A stretch of 5,119 nt of DNA from Frankiales bacterium (GCA_025966295.1 JAOPVD010000180.1:1-5119), one strand, 5' to 3'; counted from the first letter of the stretch, positions 1 to 4,783 are shown. Translations and numbers: made by a program. The notes: generated from the sequence alone by a model not told the origin.

Positions 1-71
1 CGCCGCCGACGGCGGGCGAGGGCCAGCGCGGCGGCGCTGCCGGCAGCCAGCAGGGGGACCTTGCGGGTCAC
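1..71 (-). CDS. Start of a hypothetical protein, possibly membrane-anchored (cut by window edge)
   Basis: Only the first 23 codons are present. The GTG start at 71-69 is preceded by GGAG (77-80 on the plus strand as ctcc) with a 5-nt gap, a good Shine-Dalgarno spacing. The visible peptide begins Met-Thr-Arg-Lys, continues with about 15 mostly hydrophobic, Ala/Leu-rich residues, and then has four consecutive Arg. This could be a short membrane-insertion segment with a positive stop-transfer flank, or simply an Ala-rich N-terminal helix; the fragment is too short to assign a family. It lies 61 bp downstream of the TetR-type gene on the same strand and may belong to the same transcript, possibly as a target of that regulator. 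Function is not recognised. Confidence 0.5.
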   Translation of the reverse strand, partial: MTRKVPLLAAGSAAALALARRRR

Positions 72-132
72 GGGGTCTCCAAGGGTCGACGGTCGCGGAC
101 GGGCCGGGCGGCGCGCCGCGCGGAGGCTGGCA

Positions 133-756
133 TCACCGGAGCAGGAGGTCGTCCAGGGTGGCGGCGAGCACGCGCAGCAGCAGGGCGGTCGCGGCGTCCG
201 GCTCCAGGCCACGGTCGAGGCGGAGCGCGATCCACGCCGGTCCTCCGGCGACCAGGTGGACGGCGTGCACCACCTCGGCGCGGCGGGCAACCGGGAGGGC
301 GGCCAGCTCGGCCGCGAACACCCACCGGGTCTCGGCGTCGCCGAGGGCGACGAAGCGCTCCCGGTTGCGTAGCAGCTGCGGGCTGGTGGGCTCGCGCATG
401 GCGGCGGAGCGCATGATCGGCAGCAGCCACTCCAGGACCACGCCGCGGTTGGCGACGAAGGCGGCCAGCCGCTGGTCGTAGGGCTGGTCCACCCGCACCT
501 CGCGGCGCACCTCGACCAGCCGGTCGAGCTCGCGGTCGCCCGCCTCGGCGAACAGCGACTCCATGTCCGCGAAGTGCCCGTAGACCGTCCGCAGCGCCAC
601 CCCCGCGCGGCCGGCCACCCGGACGGCCGTCGGGCTCAGGTCGCCCTCTTCGTAGAGCGCGACGAGAGCGTCGATGACCGCCTTGCGGGTGCGGACCGAC
701 CGGGCCAGCCGGCCGTCGAGGACCGGCCTCGGATCGCTGCTCACCTGCCTCATCAT
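133..756 (-). CDS. TetR/AcrR-family transcriptional regulator
   Basis: A 207-residue protein of usual TetR length. TetR-family proteins are cytoplasmic dimers that bind palindromic operators and release them on binding a ligand. The N-terminal DNA-binding domain is at about residues 20-70: a first helix beginning at RTRKAVIDALVALYEEGD, then the helix-turn-helix at about 42-62, with the family-typical sequence RAGVALRTVYGHFADMESLF (residues 50-69). The remaining ~135 residues are helical and Ala/Leu/Arg-rich, as expected of the variable ligand-binding domain, so the ligand cannot be predicted. The start is uncertain: two ATG codons stand in tandem with no clear Shine-Dalgarno sequence, and a GTG four codons in (742-744) is an alternative. 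It is the third gene of a minus-strand series after the acyl-CoA ligase and glycosyltransferase, 77 bp downstream of the latter. Regulation of those genes or of the truncated gene at the left edge is inference only. Confidence 0.9.
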   Translation of the reverse strand: MMRQVSSDPRPVLDGRLARSVRTRKAVIDALVALYEEGDLSPTAVRVAGRAGVALRTVYGHFADMESLFAEAGDRELDRLVEVRREVRVDQPYDQRLAAFVANRGVVLEWLLPIMRSAAMREPTSPQLLRNRERFVALGDAETRWVFAAELAALPVARRAEVVHAVHLVAGGPAWIALRLDRGLEPDAATALLLRVLAATLDDLLLR

Positions 757-765
757 GGCCGAGCG

Positions 766-791
766 GGCGCCGGGGGCCCGGACCGGGCGCC
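766..791. promoter_or_regulatory. Candidate operator: GGCGCC inverted repeat upstream of tetR
   Basis: Two GGCGCC hexamers at 766-771 and 786-791 are separated by 14 bp and lie 10-35 bp upstream of the tetR-type start. TetR-family regulators often bind a palindrome in their own promoter, so this is a candidate autoregulatory site. The hexamer is itself a palindrome and the region is extremely GC-rich, so chance is a real alternative. No convincing -10 or -35 was seen in this gap. Confidence 0.2.
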
Positions 792-793
792 GT

Positions 794-815
794 GGCCGGC
801 CCGGAGGGGCCAGCC
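794..815 (-). terminator. Hairpin after the glycosyltransferase gene, possible weak terminator
   Basis: Arms GGCCGGCCC (794-802) and GGGCCAGCC (807-815) can pair over 9 bp around a 4-nt loop; on the minus-strand RNA one pair is G-U. It begins 18 nt downstream of the glycosyltransferase stop. No U-run follows, so it may attenuate or stabilise the RNA end rather than terminate fully. If it does terminate, tetR needs its own promoter in the remaining ~40 bp. Confidence 0.35.
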
Positions 816-833
816 GCTCGGCGGTCGGCGGTC

Positions 834-1736
834 CTACCTGAGCCGCAGATCCTCACGGCCCCGAAAGCGCTGCAGGAACCGGTCGTAGGTCTTCTTCGAC
901 TCCCGGTCGCGCTGTGCGGGGTCGCTGTCGTGGTAGCCGTGGTGCCGGTCCTGCCGGGCCGGCACGTCGACCGCCACCAGCCTCCCGGCGCCGGCGTCGC
1001 GCAGCAGGAACGACCACTCCATGTCGGCGTTCCGGTAGAACCGGGCCTTGGGCGGGAACGGCACGTGCAGCGCTGCGCTGCGCCGGACGGCGATCAGGTA
1101 GCCGAGCAGCGCCTCCACCTCGCCCGGCGGGCTGTCCGCGAAGGCGTTCCACCCGTCCTGGACGTGCACCCCCCGCCAGCCGGCGGCAGCCACCGACGGG
1201 TCGGCGAGCGCGGTGAGCAGCGGGCCGAGGGCGTCGCCCTCCAGCACGGTGGAGGGGTCCATGACGACGTGCACCGCGGCGGTGTCCCGGCGGACCAGCG
1301 CGTTGCGGGCCTCCGCCCAGCCGGCCGGCCGCTGGACGTGCAGCTCCGCGACCCGGTCGTGGGCCTGCGCCAGCTCGTGCACGGCAGCCGCGGCGGGTGT
1401 GCCGCCGTTGTCCAGCAGCACCACCCGGACGTCGTCGGGGGCGTGCTGCAGCAGCGCCGCGACGCAGGTCCGCAGGTCCTCGGGCCAGCCCTCGACCAGC
1501 AGCGCCACCGTGCAGCGGTGGGTGTCGGGTACGGCGCTGCGGTCGGGCAGGTCCGTGACGGCCGGCAGGACCGGGTAGGGCGGCAGCGGGGCGAGCAGCT
1601 GGCCATCCGCGGTGTCCTTGACGTCCCAGCCGCGGGCATGGAGTTGCTCGCGCAGGGCGTCGCCGGCCGTCCAGTCCCGATCGGCGCGGGCCTGGGCCCG
1701 CCGGTCTGCCAGCTGCTGGATGTCGGGCGGGATCAC
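834..1736 (-). CDS. GT2-like glycosyltransferase with N-terminal CysRS C-terminal-type segment
   Basis: A 300-residue protein in two parts. Residues 7-48 (ADRRAQARADRDWTAGDALR, then a Gly-Trp turn and DTADGQLL) resemble the small C-terminal segment of cysteinyl-tRNA synthetase, whose pattern is roughly R..AR..KDW..AD.IRD.L...G..V.DT..G. Residues 74-290 look like a GT-A fold family 2 glycosyltransferase: a first strand (CTVALLVEG, 75-83), a second ending LLDNGG (107-112), AEARNAL at 141-147 (the common G.A.ARN pattern), DPST at 160-163 where the metal-binding DxD is expected, and NADMEWSFLLRDAG at 236-249 resembling the acceptor-side D.D/E-W...R motif. A His-rich stretch (HHGYH, 265-269) follows. 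No signal peptide or membrane helix is seen, so it is probably cytoplasmic. The GTG start lies 10 bp after the ligase stop without a strong ribosome site, suggesting translational coupling. Donor, acceptor and activity are unknown. The second DxD acid is Ser, so activity is not assured. Confidence 0.8.
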   Translation of the reverse strand: MIPPDIQQLADRRAQARADRDWTAGDALREQLHARGWDVKDTADGQLLAPLPPYPVLPAVTDLPDRSAVPDTHRCTVALLVEGWPEDLRTCVAALLQHAPDDVRVVLLDNGGTPAAAAVHELAQAHDRVAELHVQRPAGWAEARNALVRRDTAAVHVVMDPSTVLEGDALGPLLTALADPSVAAAGWRGVHVQDGWNAFADSPPGEVEALLGYLIAVRRSAALHVPFPPKARFYRNADMEWSFLLRDAGAGRLVAVDVPARQDRHHGYHDSDPAQRDRESKKTYDRFLQRFRGREDLRLR

Positions 1737-1746
1737 TCAGCGAAGC

Positions 1747-3261
1747 CTAGGCACCCTCGCTGGCAAGCTCCGCCCGCAGCGCCTTGCGGTCGGTCTTCAT
1801 CACGCTGGTGAGCGGGATGGCGTCGACGACCCGGACCTCGCGCGGGTACTTGTGGGCCCCCAGCTGCTCGCTGCTGAAGACCACCAGCTGCTCCGGCGTG
1901 ACGGTGGCGCCCGGCACCAGCTGGACGAAGCCGACCACCTCCTCACCGAGCTTGGGGTCGGGCTTGCCGACCACCGCTGCGGCGGCCACCTCCGGGTGGG
2001 CCAGCAGCACGTCCTCGACGTCGCGCGGGTAGATGTTGAAGCCGCCGCGGATGATGAGGTCCTTGATCCGGTCGACGACGTAGAGCCAGCCGTCGGCGTC
2101 GATGTGGCCCACGTCGCCGGTGTGCAGCCAGCCGTCGCGGAGCGCGAACGCGGTGGCGTCCGGGCTGTTCCAGTAGCCCTGCATCAGCGTGCTGCCGCCG
2201 ACGCAGATCTCGCCGTCCTGGCCCGGGGCCGCGTCGCTGCCGTCGGGCAGCTCGATCCGGACGGTCACGCCCGGCACCGGCTTGCCGACCGAGCCGGTCC
2301 GGCGGTCGTCGCTCGGCTGGGTGCTGATGAGGGCGCTCGACTCGGTGCAGCCGTAGCCCTCGCGGATCTCGCACGACGGGACCCGCCGCTCGAACTCCGC
2401 GATCACGTCCGCGGCGAGCGGTGCCGCCCCGCAGCTGACGCGCTCCAGGCAGGCCAGGTCGTGCTCCTCGAGCGGCTGGCCCAGCAGCATCTGCAGCATC
2501 GACGGCACCAGGGCGCTGGTCTGGATGCGGTGCTCCTCGACCAGCCCGACCCAGCCGGCCGGGTCGAACCAGCGCATCAGGTACGACGTGCCGGGCTCGC
2601 GGGTGTGCAGCCCGGCGACCGTGACGAGCAGCCCGTAGGCGTGCGCCAGCGGGAGCGGCAGCAGGATCGAGCTGCGGCCGGGGCGGTAGGAGGCCTCGGA
2701 GGCCGCGAAGCCGGCGGCGTCCAGGCCGGCGTGGGTGAGCGCCACGCCCTTGGACCGGCCGGTGGTGCCGCCGGTGTAGAGCAGCGCCGCCAGGTCGTCG
2801 CCCGCGCGGTCGACCAGCGGCAGCTCGTCACCGGCCTCGAGCTGCTCCCAGGGCACGCCGCCCTCACCGCCGACCACCACCACCGGCAGCCCCGGAGCCG
2901 CCGCCTGCACCTTCGGCAGGAACTCCGGGGTCGTGACGACCGCGACCGCGCCGGAGTCCTCCACGACGTGCCGCAGCTCCTGCTCGGTGAGCAGGAACAG
3001 GGCCGGCGTCGGTACCGCCCCCGCGCGCCAGAGGGCGCTGTAGGCGAGCCCTACCTCGGGGCAGTTGGCCATGACGACCACCACCCGCTCGCCGGGGCGG
3101 ATCCCGAGCTCGGTGAAGCCCCGGGCGGCCCGCCGGGCGCGGCCGGCCAGCTCCGCGGAGGAGTGCCAGCGACCCTCGAACAGCAGCGCCGGATGGTCGC
3201 CGAAGCGCTCGAGGACCTCCTCCCCACGACGGCCGAGCGAGGCGGGCGAGAGCACGGTCAA
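1747..3261 (-). CDS. Acyl-CoA ligase (fatty-acid--CoA ligase type, AMP-binding)
   Basis: A 504-residue class I adenylate-forming enzyme, complete for this family. It should activate a carboxylic acid with ATP to an acyl-adenylate and transfer it to CoA in the cytoplasm. Family motifs appear in order: the phosphate-binding loop YTGGTTGRSKG (162-172); YGCTES (303-308); TGD (381-383) with D388 and R398; the hinge region RIKDLIIRGGFNIYP (398-412); and a C-terminal lysine motif PLTSVMKTDRKALR with the presumed catalytic Lys at 489. In that motif Met replaces the usual Gly before Lys. Medium- or long-chain fatty acids and aromatic acids are all possible substrates. The TTG start is chosen because AGGAGG ends 5 nt before it; a GTG two codons later would have an 11-nt gap. 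It lies 68 bp after hadB and is followed after 10 bp by the glycosyltransferase gene. A CRP-like site lies upstream. Confidence 0.93.
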   Translation of the reverse strand: MTVLSPASLGRRGEEVLERFGDHPALLFEGRWHSSAELAGRARRAARGFTELGIRPGERVVVVMANCPEVGLAYSALWRAGAVPTPALFLLTEQELRHVVEDSGAVAVVTTPEFLPKVQAAAPGLPVVVVGGEGGVPWEQLEAGDELPLVDRAGDDLAALLYTGGTTGRSKGVALTHAGLDAAGFAASEASYRPGRSSILLPLPLAHAYGLLVTVAGLHTREPGTSYLMRWFDPAGWVGLVEEHRIQTSALVPSMLQMLLGQPLEEHDLACLERVSCGAAPLAADVIAEFERRVPSCEIREGYGCTESSALISTQPSDDRRTGSVGKPVPGVTVRIELPDGSDAAPGQDGEICVGGSTLMQGYWNSPDATAFALRDGWLHTGDVGHIDADGWLYVVDRIKDLIIRGGFNIYPRDVEDVLLAHPEVAAAAVVGKPDPKLGEEVVGFVQLVPGATVTPEQLVVFSSEQLGAHKYPREVRVVDAIPLTSVMKTDRKALRAELASEGA

Positions 3262-3266
3262 GTGGT

Positions 3267-3272
3267 CCTCCT
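3267..3272 (-). promoter_or_regulatory. Ribosome binding site AGGAGG deciding the TTG start of the acyl-CoA ligase
   Basis: A perfect AGGAGG on the minus strand, 5 nt before TTG at 3261-3259 and 11 nt before the in-frame GTG at 3255-3253. The spacing favours TTG. Confidence 0.8.
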
Positions 3273-3295
3273 GAAAGAGCGCGTGCCGCTTCCTA

Positions 3296-3311
3296 CGTGA
3301 CGACGGTCACA
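3296..3311. promoter_or_regulatory. CRP/FNR-family-like binding site upstream of the acyl-CoA ligase
   Basis: On the minus strand the sequence is TGTGA-CCGTCG-TCACG, matching the CRP consensus TGTGA-N6-TCACA at 9 of 10 defined positions. CRP/GlxR-type regulators of actinobacteria recognise essentially this motif. The site is centred about 42 bp upstream of the ligase start and 18-34 bp after the hadB stop. A weak promoter could surround it (TTGCCT at 3314-3319, 18-bp spacer, TAGGAA at 3290-3295). In that case the site would fill the spacer and binding would repress, but the -10 is poor. The match is direct; binding by a CRP homologue is inference. Confidence 0.45.
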
Positions 3312-3329
3312 GCAGGCAAGTGGCCGTGC

Positions 3330-3749
3330 TCAGGAGAGCCGGACGACTGCCTTCGCACCCATGAGCACCTTGTCGCCGCCGACGGTCGCGGTGAGGCCCA
3401 CGACGACGGTGCCGTCGTCGTTCTTGGCCTCGACCAGACCGGAGACGGTCAGGGTCGCTCCCTGATCGTCGTCCTCGACCACCACGGGGCGGGAGAAGCG
3501 CACGCCGTACGACAGCACCCGGCCCGGGTCGCCGACCCAGTCGGTGACGACCCGGCCGGCGGTGGCCATCGTGAGCATGCCGTGGGCGATCACGTTGGGC
3601 AGGCCGACCGCCTTGGCGACCCGCTCGTTCCAGTGGATGATGTTGAAGTCGCCGCTGGCGCCGGCGTACTGCACCAGGTTCGCGCGCTGCAGCGTGAACT
3701 CGCGGGCGGGCAGCTCGGTGCCGACCTGGACGTCCTCGAGAGCCGGCAT
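3330..3749 (-). CDS. hadB: MaoC-like (3R)-hydroxyacyl dehydratase, catalytic subunit (HadB type)
   Basis: A 139-residue single hotdog-fold protein, close to the length of mycobacterial HadB (about 142 aa). It carries the hydratase-2 motif: D34 and H39 in GDFNIIHWNERVAKAVGLPN, followed by IAHGMLTMA (54-62). The Asp and His are the catalytic pair of R-specific hydratases and dehydratases. In mycobacteria HadB pairs with HadA (or HadC) to dehydrate (3R)-hydroxyacyl-ACP in fatty-acid elongation; here the same acyl dehydration is expected, but whether the product is ordinary fatty acid or a special lipid cannot be told. It starts one base after the hadA stop, with AGGAGG 6 nt ahead of its ATG, so the two are co-translated at near-equal levels, as fits a heterodimer. 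No third subunit gene (hadC) follows. Confidence 0.92.
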   Translation of the reverse strand: MPALEDVQVGTELPAREFTLQRANLVQYAGASGDFNIIHWNERVAKAVGLPNVIAHGMLTMATAGRVVTDWVGDPGRVLSYGVRFSRPVVVEDDDQGATLTVSGLVEAKNDDGTVVVGLTATVGGDKVLMGAKAVVRLS

Positions 3750-3750
3750 G

Positions 3751-4215
3751 TCAGGCCTCCTGAGCAGCGGCCGCGGTGCCGCGGCTGACGATGGTGTTGC
3801 TGACGGTGGCGACCGGCTCGCCGTTGCTGGTCACCTCGGTGACCAGCGTCATGAGCTCGTTGCGGCCGGCGTCGCGGATGTCGGCGATGCGCGTCTGGCT
3901 GTCCAGCAGGTCGCCGGCGTACACCGGCCGGTGGAACTCGAAGCGCTCCTCGCCGTGGACCACGAGCGCGTAGTTCAGGCCCAGCGCCGGATCGGCGAGG
4001 AAGCTGCCGGCGACGTCCCCGGTGCTGGCCGTGATGAGGAACGTCGGGGGCGCCACCACGTCCGGGTGCCCGAGCGCCTTGGCGGCCTCCCGGTCGAGGT
4101 AGGCCGGGTTGGGGTCGCCGATCGCGAGCGCGAACCGCCGGATGTCGTTCCGGGTGACCTCGAAGGGCTCCTTCGAGCGGGCGCTGCGACCGATGAAGTC
4201 GCGGTTCAGGGGCAT
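3751..4215 (-). CDS. hadA: MaoC-like dehydratase partner subunit (HadA type, N-terminal MaoC domain)
   Basis: A 154-residue single hotdog protein similar in length and layout to mycobacterial HadA (158 aa). The section GDPNPAYLDREAAKALGHPD followed by VVAPPTFLI (53-61) matches the family's N-terminal MaoC-type domain. Where HadB has D-x4-H, this protein has D34-x4-Y39, so the catalytic His is missing; this agrees with HadA being the non-catalytic, acyl-chain-binding partner in mycobacterial HadAB. At the position of mycobacterial HadA Cys61, the residue tied to thiacetazone and isoxyl action, there is Ile61. The ATG at 4215 is supported by AGAGGA (4223-4228) with a 7-nt gap. It is first in the hadA-hadB pair and lies downstream of rpmG, from which it is separated by a hairpin terminator and a candidate promoter. 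Confidence 0.9.
   Translation of the reverse strand: MPLNRDFIGRSARSKEPFEVTRNDIRRFALAIGDPNPAYLDREAAKALGHPDVVAPPTFLITASTGDVAGSFLADPALGLNYALVVHGEERFEFHRPVYAGDLLDSQTRIADIRDAGRNELMTLVTEVTSNGEPVATVSNTIVSRGTAAAAQEA
3756..3761 (-). promoter_or_regulatory. Ribosome binding site of hadB inside the end of hadA
   Basis: AGGAGG on the minus strand lies within the last codons of hadA, 6 nt before the hadB ATG. The hadA stop and hadB start read TGA-C-ATG. Confidence 0.8.
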
Positions 4216-4245
4216 CGGACGGTCCTCTCGCTGCGCGGTCGCCGG

Positions 4246-4273
4246 ACGTTAGCAGCAGCGTGGAACACGTTCC
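4246..4273 (-). promoter_or_regulatory. Candidate hadAB promoter with palindrome at the -35 position
   Basis: On the minus strand TAACGT (4246-4251) fits a -10 box (TAnnnT) and lies 30 bp before the hadA ATG, leaving a leader of about 24 nt. About 17 bp upstream, instead of TTGACA, is the inverted repeat GGAACGTGTTCC (4262-4273). It could be an operator covering the -35 region; alternatively GGAAC is the -35 of an alternative (ECF-type) sigma factor, although a matching GTT-type -10 is not clear. Confidence 0.4.
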
Positions 4274-4294
4274 TCCGACCCCGGAGCACGACGA

Positions 4295-4323
4295 AGGCCG
4301 GCCCCCTCGCGGGTGGCCGGCCT
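4295..4323 (-). terminator. Hairpin terminator downstream of rpmG
   Basis: Perfect 9-bp arms AGGCCGGCC (4295-4303) and GGCCGGCCT (4315-4323) begin 12 bp after the rpmG stop. The stem can continue as CCC/GGG past a one-base bulge to a GCGA tetraloop of GNRA type on the minus-strand RNA. Only TCGTCGT follows rather than a U-run, as is common in high-GC actinobacteria. Confidence 0.65.
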
Positions 4324-4335
4324 GTCGGAGAGCGC

Positions 4336-4500
4336 TTAGCGCGTCTCCTTGTGCTCCGTGTGCTTGCGGCAGTTGGGGCAGAACTTCTTCAGGTCGAGGC
4401 GGTCGGGATCGTTCCGACGGTTCTTCTTGGTGATGTAGTTGCGGTGCTTGCAGTCCTGGCAGGCGAGCGTGATCTTCGGACGGACGTCGGTGGCGGCCAT
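4336..4500 (-). CDS. rpmG: 50S ribosomal protein L33
   Basis: A complete 54-residue protein with the L33 signature: TLACQDCKHRNYITKKN (11-27) and KKFCPNCRKHTEHKETR (38-54). The paired CxxC motifs (C14/C17 and C41/C44) make this the zinc-binding C+ form; L33 sits in the large ribosomal subunit near the E site. Many actinobacteria also have a cysteine-free paralogue that replaces the C+ form under zinc limitation; none is in this window. The ATG start gives the standard N-terminus, although the ribosome site is weak (GCAGG, 9 nt ahead). It lies downstream of tRNA-Thr and tRNA-Met on the same strand and upstream of hadAB, the same neighbourhood as rpmG2 of M. tuberculosis. The hairpin after it probably limits read-through into hadAB. 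Confidence 0.97.
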   Translation of the reverse strand: MAATDVRPKITLACQDCKHRNYITKKNRRNDPDRLDLKKFCPNCRKHTEHKETR

Positions 4501-4546
4501 GCGGAGGTGCCTGCGCTTTCACATCGTGGAGAAGGACTGGACGTCG

Positions 4547-4576
4547 ATGCTACCGGAACGGACCGGCGGCCGTCCC
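4547..4576 (-). promoter_or_regulatory. Candidate rpmG promoter
   Basis: TAGCAT (4547-4552, minus strand) fits a -10 box, and GGGACG (4571-4576) sits 18 bp upstream, sharing the GAC core of TTGACA. The predicted leader is about 40 nt. Read-through from the tRNA genes is an alternative source of rpmG transcript. Confidence 0.4.
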
Positions 4577-4583
4577 TTGAGCG

Positions 4584-4659
4584 TGGTAGCGATGACCGGA
4601 CTTGAACCGGTGACACAGCGATTATGAGTCGCTTGCTCTGCCAACTGAGCTACACCGCC
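4584..4659 (-). tRNA. tRNA-Met (anticodon CAT), CCA encoded
   Basis: The full cloverleaf can be folded by eye. The acceptor GGCGGTG pairs with CATCGCT (two G-U pairs), and the D arm is GCTC/GAGC. The anticodon stem is AGCGA/TCGCT with loop CTCATAA, so the anticodon CAT is at 4624-4626. The T arm is ACCGG/CCGGT with loop TTCAAGT, then discriminator A and an encoded CCA. The body is 73 nt plus CCA. The first acceptor pair is G-U rather than the mismatch usual in initiator tRNA, and the three G-C pairs of initiator anticodon stems are absent, so this is most likely elongator tRNA-Met. A CAT anticodon modified to read Ile AUA is less likely given the synteny with thrT-metT-rpmG. Confidence 0.95.
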
Positions 4660-4663
4660 CGGG

Positions 4664-4695
4664 TGGTGCTGTCGTGCTGTGGTGCTGTCGTGCTG
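4664..4695. repeat. 16-bp tandem direct repeat in the tRNA-Thr/tRNA-Met spacer
   Basis: Two perfect head-to-tail copies of TGGTGCTGTCGTGCTG occupy 4664-4679 and 4680-4695. Each copy splits into two 8-mers differing at one base, so on the minus strand it reads as four units of CAGCAC(G/C)A. The right copy overlaps the last two bases of the tRNA-Thr CCA end. The repeat nearly fills the spacer and probably arose by slippage or local duplication. A role in tRNA processing is possible but unsupported. Confidence 0.9.
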
Positions 4696-4769
4696 GAGCC
4701 CCTTTACGGAATCGAACCGTAGACCTTCTCCTTACCATGGAGACGCTCTGCCGACTGAGCTAAAGGGGC
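4694..4769 (-). tRNA. tRNA-Thr (anticodon GGT), CCA encoded
   Basis: Cloverleaf: acceptor GCCCCTT/AAGGGGC fully paired; D arm GCTC/GAGC; anticodon stem TCTCC/GGAGA with loop ATGGTAA, so the anticodon GGT is at 4734-4736 and reads ACC and ACU; variable loop AGGTC; T arm TACGG/CCGTA with loop TTCGATT; discriminator T; encoded CCA. The body is 73 nt plus CCA. It is the first gene of the tRNA-Thr/tRNA-Met pair, and both are probably transcribed together from a promoter in the divergent region to the right. Confidence 0.96.
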
Positions 4770-4783
4770 GACGAACCGGGGAC

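Noticed and set aside
68..856. Minus-strand open frame of 262 codons overlapping tetR
   Set aside because: It shares the strand with tetR in another frame and is Arg/Pro/Gly-rich without a domain, while the tetR frame contains a clear helix-turn-helix.
792..1811. Plus-strand open frame of 339 codons opposite the glycosyltransferase
   Set aside because: It is antisense to a protein with recognisable motifs, has a composition typical of a mirror frame, and has no ribosome site.
1612..3300. Long plus-strand open frame of 562 codons opposite the acyl-CoA ligase
   Set aside because: It lies antisense to a gene with all adenylate-forming motifs. Its translation is low-complexity (Gly, Arg, Ala, Val, Gln) with no domain, typical of a mirror frame in GC-rich DNA.
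1..3300. A new defence, phage or biosynthetic system in the left part
   Set aside because: The genes belong to common families (acyl-CoA ligase, GT2-like, TetR) and no nuclease, NTPase, carrier protein, synthase or mobile gene accompanies them.
3590..4522. Minus-strand open frame of 310 codons through rpmG, hadA and hadB
   Set aside because: It is out of frame with all three recognised proteins and has a His/Arg/Pro-rich composition.
3544..4605. Plus-strand open frame of 353 codons crossing hadA, the terminator and rpmG
   Set aside because: It runs across several confidently assigned minus-strand genes and a terminator hairpin. No real gene is expected to span these.
4584..4769. tRNA genes as an integration site for a mobile element
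   Set aside because: No integrase gene or second copy of a tRNA 3' end is present in the window. The repeat in the spacer touches only two bases of the CCA end.
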